From Chryseobacterium caseinilyticum (GTDB lineage: Bacteria; Bacteroidota; Bacteroidia; Flavobacteriales; Weeksellaceae): DNA of 44,032 nucleotides. Shown in pieces: positions 35,416 through 43,038 of the stretch (position 1 is the first letter of the stretch; each line of letters begins with the position of its first letter). The DNA is taken from positions 1 through 44,032 of the forward strand of contig NZ_JACYFS010000012.1 in NCBI RefSeq assembly GCF_014837145.1. The letters are read 5' to 3'. A program made the translations under genes and the position numbers. The notes under the pieces were generated by a model, which worked only from the letters and a program-made list of their open reading frames with translations, made no database searches and was not told where the DNA came from.

Positions 35416-35719
35416 TTCTTAAAGTATACTTATCTGCCTGTCTGAAAAAGAGAAAAATATTTTGTCCGCCTATTACATTAGCGGATTTCAGGTAGAATAA
35501 TTTGTTCGAATCATTTAAAATTTTCATTTTGTTTTCGTTTCAATAGTAGCTCGGTTTTTATAGATCCTTTACAAAATATACCAAACATTCAGTAAATATA
35601 TATACAGGGATTTATATTTTTTTATCGCTTTTTGAGATTTGTTATTCTAAAATGTAAGCTTTGTAAAATGTTTATAGGCATTAAACCAGACAAGTTTAAT
35701 TTTTAAACATAGAACTGAT
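35416..35719. other. Non-coding gap upstream of the IS remnant
   Basis: No intact gene. A 54-codon minus-strand frame starting at about 35528 (MKILNDSNKLFY...) has no support and looks like spacer. The stretch contains copy 6 of the repeated motif. Confidence 0.4.
35624..35639 (+). repeat. Copy 6 of the ATCGTTTTTTGAGATT-like intergenic motif
   Basis: ATCGCTTTTTGAGATT, followed by TGTTATTCTAA. It forms the left flank of the methyltransferase gene, 81 bases after its stop. Confidence 0.55.
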
Positions 35720-36334
35720 CTATTTTTTAATAAAACCACAAAATTGAAAATTTTGTATAGTATTAAATGGAGTAGTATGATTCTCTGTAAAACATTTTAA
35801 GGCTTCAAAATTTTCGGAGAATATCTCTTTCATTAAAGTTTCAGAATATTGCCTTATATCTAAGCCACTACATTTTAGAGGTCCATTCTGTGAAAAAGTC
35901 CCTAATAAAAAATTACCATTTTTTACGAGAGATTTATTTAACAATTGAATGTATTTGGAAATACTTCCTTTGTCAGTTAAGAAATGAAAAACAGCTCTAT
36001 CATACCAAAAGTCAAATTGTCTTTCTGTCCGAAATTCAATAATATCTGAAACTATCCAATTTACTTTTTGAGCATTTTCACCTAACCTATTTTTTGATCT
36101 TTCTAACGCTGCTTCCGAAATATCTAAAACTGAAATATTAGTATATCCTTTTTCCAAAAGTGCATCCACAAAATTACTATCTCCACCTCCTACATCAATT
36201 ATATTGGCTGTTTTTGCTAAATCTAATGTTTTTAAATAATCCATAACCGTTTTAGGATAATCTTGTGTCCAACTAACTTCATTTGGCTGTTTGGTGGAAA
36301 AAACGTTTTCCCAATGTAATTTATTTTTATTCAT
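35720..36334 (-). CDS. Class I SAM-dependent methyltransferase
   Basis: A 204-residue protein starting at MNKNKLHWENVF (an upstream ATG at 36358 lies on the repeated motif and would add eight residues). Motif I is IIDVGGGDS (about 46-54) and the acidic post-I residue lies in ISVLDISE; then VSDIIEF (motif II), and the DFWYDRAVFHFL and NGNFLLGTF segments. Small methyltransferases of this type (thiopurine/tellurite-resistance-like SAM binders) act on small molecules. It is flanked on both sides by copies of the repeated motif, with six TGTACA iterons 140 bases upstream. No same-strand partner within 300 bases. Confidence 0.8.
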   Translation of the reverse strand: MNKNKLHWENVFSTKQPNEVSWTQDYPKTVMDYLKTLDLAKTANIIDVGGGDSNFVDALLEKGYTNISVLDISEAALERSKNRLGENAQKVNWIVSDIIEFRTERQFDFWYDRAVFHFLTDKGSISKYIQLLNKSLVKNGNFLLGTFSQNGPLKCSGLDIRQYSETLMKEIFSENFEALKCFTENHTTPFNTIQNFQFCGFIKK

Positions 36335-36338
36335 AAAT

Positions 36339-36353
36339 ATCGTTTTTGAGATT
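36339..36353 (+). repeat. Copy 7 of the ATCGTTTTTTGAGATT-like intergenic motif
   Basis: ATCGTTTTTGAGATT (one T shorter), five bases upstream of the methyltransferase start on the minus strand. Confidence 0.55.
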
Positions 36354-36474
36354 ATCAAGTAGATTGATAGACCTATCTAATTTATTGTTCCATTATTCCT
36401 ATACTTTAAACATATTTTATACACTATAGACATAACTAATGAGTTTGTAATCAAGTTTTACAATGAAAAAGTAT

Positions 36475-36583
36475 TGTACATAAAACCTGAATTTATGTAC
36501 AAAGACTTATACCTATGTACACATTTTCAATTTTTATGTACAAATGTTCGAACATTTGTACATAATATATATTTTCATGCACA
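36475..36583. repeat. Array of six TGTACA-type iterons at 20-21 bp spacing
   Basis: TGTACA starts at 36475, 36496, 36516, 36537 and 36557, and a one-base variant TGCACA at 36578. The steps are 21, 20, 21, 20 and 21 bp, two turns of the helix. Fourth and fifth units are arms of a perfect 32-bp palindrome. The array lies between the methyltransferase start (140 bases away) and the Fic gene end. The spacing fits cooperative binding of a protein to one face of the DNA; the binder is unknown. Confidence 0.75.
36534..36565. promoter_or_regulatory. Perfect 32-bp palindrome
   Basis: Left half TTATGTACAAATGTTC (36534-36549) is the exact reverse complement of the right half GAACATTTGTACATAA (36550-36565), no loop. 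It contains two of the iterons. An operator is likelier than a terminator, because there is no T-run and the flanks hold more iterons. Confidence 0.7.
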
Positions 36584-36710
36584 ATGATAAAATTTAGTTT
36601 TGTCCTGTATTATAATCATGATTTTCAATTAGGCTCATCAATCCTTCATTCACGTAAAAGTTAGTATTTCCAATTTTTATTTTCTCAAGAATTTTAGTTT
36701 CATCTTCAGC

Positions 36711-37688
36711 TCATGCATTTAGGTATTTAGCTGCAGTACGTCTTTCTATATTAAGTTCTTCCTGAAGAAATTCAATTTTTGTGTAAGGATGCCTGAATAA
36801 ATTATTAAGAAGATCTTGGCTGTAAAATTTATAGTTATTTCGGATATGATTTTTATAGCTCTGCATCACCGTTTTAATACTGCCAATTAAGGAAATACTT
36901 TGTCTTGATATAATCTCTATTCCGTCTAATATAAATAATATCCATTCTTCCCAAGCATTATCATCTCTTACTTTTTGCAGTAAACGATAGTATGAATCTT
37001 TGTTTTGAATAATATAACGGCTTAAATATAAAACAGGATAATCCAAAAGCTCCTTAATAACAAGATAAAGAATATTAATAATTCTTCCAGTTCTTCCATT
37101 TCCGTCATAAAATGGATGAATGCTTTCAAATTGATGATGTATAACTGCCATTTTTATTAGGGGATGAATATCTTCAAGTTCATCATCATTAATATAATTA
37201 ATGAGGTTTTTCATTAATTCGACAATTTCATCTCCGTGCTGGGGTGGTGTATAAATGATCTCTTTAGTTCTGTCGTTTTTCAGGTCAGTACCAGGAACTT
37301 TACGATAACCTGCGTCATTCTGTTCCAATACTTTATGAATTTCCAAAAGAGCTCCGTTGGTAAGAATACTATTTTTTGAAACCAAATCAAAGCCGGTTTT
37401 TAGGGCCAGGGCATAATTCTGAACTTCTTTAGTTGCAGCAGATTTTATATATTCGGCATTGAGCTCGGCTCTAAAGAGTTCATCATGAGTAGTGATAATA
37501 TTTTCCACAGCAGAACTGTCTTTGGCTTCCTGTAATGCTAATGTGTTGAGTAAGATTGATACGTTAGGTAAAGATGCAGCAACTCCTTTCAGTTCTGCCA
37601 ATGCAGCTTGAGCTGAAGCTACTTTTTTGAGTACCTTTTTGGTTTCTAAATCTGTAGAAAGTGGTAACTGAGGAACTATGTAAGTCAT
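36711..37688 (-). CDS. Fic family AMPylase, possibly truncated at the C-terminus
   Basis: A 325-residue Fic protein. Residues 57-62 (SSAVEN) fit the (S/T)xxxE(G/N) inhibitory-helix motif of class II Fic proteins. The catalytic motif HPFYDGNGRTGR is present at about 196-207, with the flap region upstream (GDEIVELMKNL). The frame stops at TGA (36711), but read-through would continue in the same frame to 36594 with 38 more residues, including TKILEKIKIGNTNFYVNE, the usual end of the C-terminal winged helix. So the last helix is probably lost. It transfers AMP to target proteins (family knowledge). It is followed by the iteron array. Confidence 0.85.
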   Translation of the reverse strand: MTYIVPQLPLSTDLETKKVLKKVASAQAALAELKGVAASLPNVSILLNTLALQEAKDSSAVENIITTHDELFRAELNAEYIKSAATKEVQNYALALKTGFDLVSKNSILTNGALLEIHKVLEQNDAGYRKVPGTDLKNDRTKEIIYTPPQHGDEIVELMKNLINYINDDELEDIHPLIKMAVIHHQFESIHPFYDGNGRTGRIINILYLVIKELLDYPVLYLSRYIIQNKDSYYRLLQKVRDDNAWEEWILFILDGIEIISRQSISLIGSIKTVMQSYKNHIRNNYKFYSQDLLNNLFRHPYTKIEFLQEELNIERRTAAKYLNA

Positions 37689-37994
37689 AATTTTATAAAA
37701 ATAAGCATTTTTTTTTACTGGCTTAATTTTTCCTGTTTTTGTTATTCAAGAGCGTTTAGTGATTCAACAAACAGCTGTTCAACAGAATGCTATTTTATTT
37801 TTATATTCGCACTAATATGACTAATAATTTTGATTTTTTCTGCATTTTCTATCAACTATTAGAGATTATTTTAATAATTTTTTTTGTAATTTTCATCGTA
37901 ACTGTATGGTTAGAAAAGTTTCACCTACAATACGCGGATCTTTATCTTCGAAAAAACAGTGTAAAATCCTTCGTCAATAATACTGACATAAACT
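37689..37994. other. Gap upstream of the Fic gene
   Basis: No gene is convincing. A plus-strand 81-codon frame at 37787-38032 is mostly hydrophobic AT-rich spacer. The interval may hold the Fic promoter; no good TAnnTTTG was found. Confidence 0.3.
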
Positions 37995-37995
37995 T

Positions 37996-38011
37996 ATCGT
38001 TTTTTGAGATT
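37996..38011 (+). repeat. Copy 8 of the ATCGTTTTTTGAGATT-like intergenic motif
   Basis: ATCGTTTTTTGAGATT, followed by TATAATATCTA. It matches copies 4 and 5 exactly over the core and lies about 305 bases upstream of the Fic start. Confidence 0.6.
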
Positions 38012-38039
38012 TATAATATCTACTTTTTATAAAAAATGT

Positions 38040-38230
38040 CTATTTATACTTTATAGCTTTATTTAAGTCTACAGGATTATTATATTTACTGATGATCCCT
38101 TGCATTGCTTTAACCTGGGCATTAAGTTATTCAACATTTTTCACTCGATTACCACCTATGTTCATGTTAAGATCCTGCCTATTAGCAAGATTAGTTCTCT
38201 CAAAAAAAAGGGGTCATTGTAAAAATCCAT
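38040..38230 (-). pseudogene. Small decayed gene of unknown function
   Basis: A minus-strand ATG at 38230 starts MDFYNDPFF; at a run of eight T bases the frame appears to shift into ERTNLANRQDLNMNIGGNRV..., which has a stop after VKNVE and then continues LNAQVKAMQGIISKYNNPVD to 38040. The sequence is protein-like across about 60 codons in spite of the frameshift and stop. I do not recognise the family. Confidence 0.4.
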
Positions 38231-38406
38231 AAGTAATTTCAAATACAACCAAAAAACCTATCCTCCTGACTTTTTAGATTAATGAAAATTAAGGAACTAT
38301 TAATTTGGTGTCACCTCATTACAGTTATTTTTGTGGCAAACTAAATTTAATATTCTATGAAAATAGAGTATTTTTAATGTATTTTGAACAGAAAAATTAA
38401 AATTCC

Positions 38407-39972
38407 TTATTTTGAATCAAGATAATTTTTAAGGTCAGAAATGCTTTTTATTTTCAGTTCATCTGCCTGTTTTTTACGCATCATCAAGGCATAGGAATTA
38501 TTAAATCCAAGCGGCTTCAGCCATCGAATTCCGTACTGTTTCTGAAATTCTGAATTGACATAATCGTATGTATCTTCTGCACTTTTGGTAACGGCAGAAA
38601 GTGTTTTTTCATCAGTTTTCAGTAAGACCAAAAGTCCGGTTCCTGTATATTCTGGATAAAAATCAATGGCGTCATTCATCAGAGCATCAAAGCAGATTTT
38701 CGTTCCGCCCAATCCTGTTTTTGTTTCCACTTTGTAGCTCGTGTAGCCTTCGATCAGCATTCTGTAAATCTCTGTAAGGATATACTGTTCGCCAAAAATC
38801 TTGGAGCCAATTCTTACCGTTCCCTTATTTCCCTTTTGTGGATCTTTGAACAAATTATTTTTAACTAAAAAATCCCTTGCAATTTTTTCCGGTGTCTGGT
38901 TGAGATGATCTGAGCGGTAATTTAAATCTGTCATGACTGAATCATTAAATTTTCCGGCAAGTAAATCCAGTGTTTTTTCAAGATCAGGGAATTTGCTTAA
39001 AGTCTCTTTTTTAATAACAGGCGCAGCAAAATAGGGAGGAAATATCTTCCTGTCATCTTCCAAAACAACCAAATCAAAAGCCTTGACTCTTCCATCAGTT
39101 GAATAGCCGCTGATTAAATTGAGCTTACCTTCATAAACCGCTTTGTACATCACCGCATCATTCACAACTTTTGGACTTACATTCAGACCATAAACAGAAC
39201 GTAAACCGAGATCACCATCCTGTCTTCCCATAAACTCGGGTGTAAAACCAGCTTTCAGCGCAGTATCAGTTTTAGTACTAAACCAGTAAACGGCACCAAT
39301 AATCATCAACATCAGAGGAAAAATATACCAGAATTTTCGAAGATCCTGATATTTTATTTTTTGAAAAACAGCAATTGTTTTGTCCAGCAAAACAGCTAAT
39401 AGTGCTGCCGGAATTGCGCCGGCAAGAATCATGTTGGTATTGTTTAAGGAAATTCCTCCAAAAATAAATTCACCCAAACCGCCTGCTGCAACAAATGACG
39501 CTAAAGTTGCAACGCCGACGTTGATAACTGCTGCAGTTCTGATTCCGGCAATGATGACAGGCATAGCCAGAGGCAATTCTACTTTTAAAAGCAGTTGTTT
39601 CCGGTTCATTCCCATTGCTTTTGCTGCTTCAATGACTGCCGGATTCACACCCGTAATTCCAGTGTAAGTATTTCTGATAATCGGTAAAAGTGCGTAAATC
39701 AACAGTGCAACAATGGCCGGAGTGGCACCAATTCCAAATGCCGGAATCATAAATCCCAACAGCGCAATACTCGGAATGGTCTGCAGAATTCCTGCAACGC
39801 CTAAAACTGAACCTGATAATTTTCTTTTTCGGGCGATGAGAATTCCCAGCGGCAAACCGACAATAACTGCCAAAAGCAGCGACAAAAAGGTAAGTCCCAA
39901 ATGCTGTGTGATTTGGGTGAGTAATTTTTCGTGCTGTTCGGAAACAAACTGCCAAAGACTTTGCTGCTTCAT
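38407..39972 (-). CDS. OpuC-type ABC permease fused to substrate-binding protein
   Basis: A 521-residue fused transporter subunit. The N-terminal ~210 residues form a binding-protein-dependent permease of the glycine betaine/choline family, with about five helices and the EAAKAMGMNRKQLLLKVELPLAMPVI segment (EAA loop, split over blocks). After a seventh helix at about 215-235 the C-terminal half is an OpuAC/OpuCC-like substrate-binding domain (YTGTGLLVLLKTDE; IRWLKPLGFNNSYALMMRKK near the end). It imports a compatible solute such as glycine betaine or choline (inference). The start overlaps the stop of the ATPase gene (ATGA, 39969-39972). Confidence 0.85.
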   Translation of the reverse strand: MKQQSLWQFVSEQHEKLLTQITQHLGLTFLSLLLAVIVGLPLGILIARKRKLSGSVLGVAGILQTIPSIALLGFMIPAFGIGATPAIVALLIYALLPIIRNTYTGITGVNPAVIEAAKAMGMNRKQLLLKVELPLAMPVIIAGIRTAAVINVGVATLASFVAAGGLGEFIFGGISLNNTNMILAGAIPAALLAVLLDKTIAVFQKIKYQDLRKFWYIFPLMLMIIGAVYWFSTKTDTALKAGFTPEFMGRQDGDLGLRSVYGLNVSPKVVNDAVMYKAVYEGKLNLISGYSTDGRVKAFDLVVLEDDRKIFPPYFAAPVIKKETLSKFPDLEKTLDLLAGKFNDSVMTDLNYRSDHLNQTPEKIARDFLVKNNLFKDPQKGNKGTVRIGSKIFGEQYILTEIYRMLIEGYTSYKVETKTGLGGTKICFDALMNDAIDFYPEYTGTGLLVLLKTDEKTLSAVTKSAEDTYDYVNSEFQKQYGIRWLKPLGFNNSYALMMRKKQADELKIKSISDLKNYLDSK

Positions 39973-40877
39973 ACGATCTGCAGTTTTCGGTAATCGGTGA
40001 ATGCCTTCGTGATTTTTTCGTAGGCAGAACTATTTTGTCTGTCGGAACTTAAATTCTGCAAAATATTCCAGATATTTGAATCTTCAGAAAAATCCATACT
40101 ACAATCTGAAAGTGCAGGAAATAAATCTTTTAAAACCGTGACTTTATACTCCAGCAACAGTCGGTTTGCCGCGAAAAAGTCTTTTACGAAATCATTTTTT
40201 GGGTGATAAAGCATTTCTTTTGGCGTTCCGGTTTGAACGATTTTACCCTTATCCATCAGACAGATCCTGTGACCGAGTTCAAAAGCCTCCTGAACATCGT
40301 GGGTGACAAGAATTATTGTTTTATTTTTCAGTTCTTCCAAAGATTTAAATTCAGAGTGAATATCGGCTTTCGTAATATTATCCAGAGCTCCGAAAGGTTC
40401 ATCCATAAGTAAAATCGGAGAATCTGCTATTAATGCTCTGGCAATTCCTACCCGCTGCTGCTGGCCGCCACTTAGTTCATGAGGAAAGCGGGAAAGAATA
40501 TCGGGTGAAAGATTTAATTTAGCTAAAAGTTCGTGAGTCCGGCTTTCGGTTTTCTTTTTATCCCATTTCAAAAGATTTGGAACGGTTGCAATATTTTCTT
40601 TAACGGTATAGTGAGGAAATAATCCAGAATTCTGCATCACAAATCCAATTCCCATCCTCAGATCTTCTGCTTTTTGGTCACGGATATTTTTTCCGTTAAT
40701 CAAAATATTTCCGGAATCGGCTTCTATCAGGCGGTTAATCATTTTCAGGGTCGTTGTTTTTCCACACCCGCTGGTTCCTAAAAGCACCAGAATTTCCTTA
40801 TCATTTGCTTGAAAGGAAATATGATCAACTGCTGGCTTTCCGCCAAAATATTTAGAAACTGATTCAACTTTTATCAT
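39969..40877 (-). CDS. OpuC-type ABC transporter ATP-binding protein
   Basis: A 302-residue ATPase. Walker A GTSGCGKTT (about 33-41), Q-loop FVMQNSGLFPH, signature LSGGQQQR, Walker B ILLMDEPFGALD and H-loop VTHD are all intact. The C-terminal region has no CBS domains, unlike many OpuA/OpuC ATPases, but is extended by about 60 residues. It overlaps the permease/binding fusion by four bases, so the two form one minus-strand operon for osmoprotectant uptake. Upstream is AT-rich, with no clear promoter box. Confidence 0.85.
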   Translation of the reverse strand: MIKVESVSKYFGGKPAVDHISFQANDKEILVLLGTSGCGKTTTLKMINRLIEADSGNILINGKNIRDQKAEDLRMGIGFVMQNSGLFPHYTVKENIATVPNLLKWDKKKTESRTHELLAKLNLSPDILSRFPHELSGGQQQRVGIARALIADSPILLMDEPFGALDNITKADIHSEFKSLEELKNKTIILVTHDVQEAFELGHRICLMDKGKIVQTGTPKEMLYHPKNDFVKDFFAANRLLLEYKVTVLKDLFPALSDCSMDFSEDSNIWNILQNLSSDRQNSSAYEKITKAFTDYRKLQIV

Positions 40878-41152
40878 AGAATATTATTTAGTCTGAAAGA
40901 TTTTACCCTAAAAATACATATTAATATTATAAAATATTTTTTCAATCTAGTAATCTACTCGTTTATTTCTTTTTAGTTTGAAATATTTTAGATTTTTTTA
41001 AAATTTTCTCATCATAATATCTGAAAATTTTATAGATTTGTGATATCTACAAAACGTTATAAAATTACATAAATTTTAAGGGACGAATTAGGGATTAAAA
41101 ATCATTCAAGTAGCTGAAAACCTTATTAATAGGTGATCGATTGAAATGCTCA
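40878..41152. other. AT-rich gap upstream of the transporter
   Basis: About 275 bases of AT-rich DNA with no gene. It should contain the transporter promoter, but no clear TAnnTTTG box was found. Confidence 0.3.
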
Positions 41153-41170
41153 CAGTCCCGTCCGGATCGC
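41153..41170 (+). other. tRNA 3'-end-like remnant
   Basis: CAGTCCCGTCCGGATCGC looks like the 3' half of a T arm and acceptor of a tRNA, with the rest of the tRNA missing. It is followed directly by a terminator hairpin, as real tRNA genes often are. A 3'-end fragment like this is the typical scar of site-specific integration. Identity of the tRNA cannot be fixed from 18 bases. Confidence 0.4.
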
Positions 41171-41204
41171 AAAACCTGTTTCATCTTGAGACAGGTTTTT
41201 TTTT
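41171..41204 (+). terminator. Strong Rho-independent terminator beside the tRNA remnant
   Basis: AACCTGTTTCA and TGAGACAGGTT (one mismatch) enclose a short loop, followed by nine T residues. Its position directly after the tRNA-like end suggests it was the terminator of a former tRNA gene. Confidence 0.75.
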
Positions 41205-41207
41205 ATG

Positions 41208-41238
41208 GAGTACAGGTTCGATCCCGGTCGTGGGTACA
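41208..41238 (+). other. Second tRNA-like T-arm/acceptor fragment
   Basis: ACAGGTTCGATCCCGGT is a T-arm with the consensus GGTTCGATCCC, followed by an acceptor-like CGTGGGTACA. There is no matching 5' acceptor, D-arm or anticodon arm upstream. It looks like a truncated tRNA or att remnant. Confidence 0.45.
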
Positions 41239-41258
41239 AAGGATCATTCTCAAAATTT

Positions 41259-41405
41259 GGGGACTAAGCAAAAGTTTTGACAATCTAAAGAGGAAGAATG
41301 TTCTGTCGCGAACGCCCCGAAGCTGTAATCTGAAGTTTTTAATTTTTGCATTGAATGATCCTGCTGAAGCATTTGTACTTCTTCGTTCAAAATAATTGAG
41401 AATAT
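41259..41405 (-). pseudogene. ISAon1-like transposase end, second remnant (copy B)
   Basis: Closely matches 34979-35130: shared AGGAAGAATGTT(T/C)TGTCGCGAACG blocks and the minus-strand reading FNAKIKNFRLQLRGVRD-type end. Only the last ~45 codons remain. Same orientation as copy A, 6.3 kb away. It lies next to the tRNA-like remnants. Confidence 0.7.
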
Positions 41406-41797
41406 TACCTTCAATTTTTAAATGAGAGATTCCAATTATTTTGTATCCATCAGAAATACCACTAATTAAATCGATTTTATCTTATTTCTTTAAATGTAAA
41501 ACTCCGCTGTTACCAGCATAATTAGAGGATTAAGCATTGGATTATATAAATATGTTTTCTTTAAACGTTAAATTGTAGATGTATTACTGAGCTCCGTGAT
41601 GATCTCATAGTTTTTGTCTGAACGTTCATCATGCAGTTTCCACAAAAAAAATATCAAGATAAACACTGATAGTTTACTTATTTTTTTAGTACGATCTAAA
41701 GAATTTGTTTTTTTAATATTTAATTTTAGACTGCGAAATTTGAGATTCAGAATATTTTGCTAAAAGGTGCGATCTAAAAATTTTTATTGATCTTTAA
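41406..41797. other. Non-coding stretch
   Basis: No gene or clear motif. AT-rich with several T/A runs. It may carry the 3' ends of the HTH pair, which stop at 41798. Confidence 0.3.
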
Positions 41798-42121
41798 TTA
41801 GTCATATTCCGGAAATTGCTTTTTCCACCTTGCAATGCTGTTCCTTGTGATCTTAAAATGTTTTGACAGTTGATTATTACTAAGCTTATGATCAACCTGA
41901 TACTGTAAATAAATCTTCACAGTCTTTTCATCGTATGCCCTGTGATACTGGTTGAAAATTTCTACATCCTTTTTGGAAGCTTCAGATAATATATTGTGGA
42001 TAGAAATGACATCCAGTACACCAAAATTCTTTTTTTTTAAAATATGAATGCACTCGTTCATCCTCTCCGGATATTTTTCTCCAATAAGATCAGAGTATAT
42101 TTTTTTATAATCAGGAATCAT
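41798..42121 (-). CDS. Small helix-turn-helix protein, partner of the next gene
   Basis: A 107-residue protein. The C-terminal HTH (KLSNNQLSKHFKITRNSIARWKK) is like those of transposase-linked and regulatory small proteins of Chryseobacterium; the N-terminal half is helical with an ERMNECIHILKKKNFGVLDV segment and a NQYHRAYDEKTV block. It starts six bases after the stop of the gene at 42128, so the two are probably one operon. Such pairs occur in many copies in Chryseobacterium genomes; their role (regulation, or help for a transposon) is not established. Confidence 0.6.
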   Translation of the reverse strand: MIPDYKKIYSDLIGEKYPERMNECIHILKKKNFGVLDVISIHNILSEASKKDVEIFNQYHRAYDEKTVKIYLQYQVDHKLSNNQLSKHFKITRNSIARWKKQFPEYD

Positions 42122-42127
42122 TTTTTC

Positions 42128-42547
42128 TTAGTTTTCTTTTTTGTATTTCGTCATCCATCTAAAAAGAGTTGATTTTGGAATTCTGTATTCTTCAACTATT
42201 TCAGGCATTGATTTACGTTCAGTCTGAATCAGCTCAACTACATAGTCAATGATTTCTTTGGTATATATATTTTTTTTAAACTGTGGTAAAGCTGACGATT
42301 TATCACTTTTGCTGGATGGAGAATACAAAAGCAAATGCTGGGAGTAGATTCTGAAAAAATCATATTTAAGATATTTACTCAGTTTCAGCATAAGCTCAGC
42401 GTGGATATTAATGGAAGAATAAATTTTTTCAACCTCATCTTCTGACGTATTTAATATTTTTGAGAGCCGTTCAGAATCCAAATTAAGTTCATCAACTCTT
42501 TTTTTAATAAAAGTACCTATGTGGATTGTTTTAAAGTTTGATATCAT
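42128..42547 (-). CDS. Helix-turn-helix protein of the same pair
   Basis: A 139-residue protein starting at MISNFKTIHIGTFI, the usual start of the family; a longer frame to 42628 adds 27 residues with no support. The N-terminal half (IGTFIKKRVDELNLDSERLSKILN) looks like a Cro-type HTH; the YDFFRIYSQHLLLYSP motif is typical. The C-terminal half carries a second HTH (ERKSMPEIVEEYRIPKSTLFRWM). So each protein of the pair has a terminal HTH. Probably DNA-binding regulators or transposon proteins. Confidence 0.6.
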   Translation of the reverse strand: MISNFKTIHIGTFIKKRVDELNLDSERLSKILNTSEDEVEKIYSSINIHAELMLKLSKYLKYDFFRIYSQHLLLYSPSSKSDKSSALPQFKKNIYTKEIIDYVVELIQTERKSMPEIVEEYRIPKSTLFRWMTKYKKEN

Positions 42548-43038
42548 TGTCGTTATTATGGGTAGTGACTCAAAATTATCAGAGATATTTTTTTTTAATC
42601 TGTCGTATAGATACCAATTTCGAGCCATTAGTTACTTTCACATACTAATGATATTTTGTCTGTTTTTTTTGTCATTAAAATTTTGTCAGTAGATTAAGGA
42701 ATCTCAAAATTAAATTCTATTGATACTGCAACGCCTTACACGGGTTAGTTTTTTAAAAAGAAGAATTTCTATTCATAGTTAAGTCAAATATTACTCTAAT
42801 ATACCTTACTGAGAAATTTCGCTTTTTCCTGTTTTATAGCGAATATTTTTCCTGTAATTTTTCTCTCCTGATATATAATTCTTAAATGCAAAATATTTGC
42901 TTAATTATAATGACTTTTTTAAATAATTTTATAATTTATGTTAATGTGCTATATATTGGATAATAGTATTTGTTTATATTTATAAAATATAAATAAATAA
43001 TTTTGCTTTTTTTAAGCGATTATGTATCAAATTATTAA
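42548..43038. other. AT-rich gap between HTH pair and membrane protein gene
   Basis: No gene. Strongly AT-rich stretch around 42840-43030. A promoter for both divergent genes must be inside, but no single box is convincing. Confidence 0.3.

Noticed and set aside
36475..36583. Iteron array considered as CRISPR or type III antitoxin repeats
   Set aside because: Repeat core is only 6-8 bases with 20-bp periodicity and no spacer/repeat lengths or cas/tox genes to match.
22726..38011. Repeated motif considered as the -33 box of a Bacteroidetes promoter
   Set aside because: TTTG is present, but no TAnnTTTG follows at 16-23 bases in the same direction and most genes read the opposite way.
22726..38011. 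Repeated motif considered as integron attC
   Set aside because: No imperfect inverted repeats with RYYYAAC/GTTRRRY ends and no IntI gene in the window.
37787..38032. 81-codon hydrophobic plus-strand frame
   Set aside because: AT-rich spacer translation, overlaps copy 8 of the motif, no start signal.
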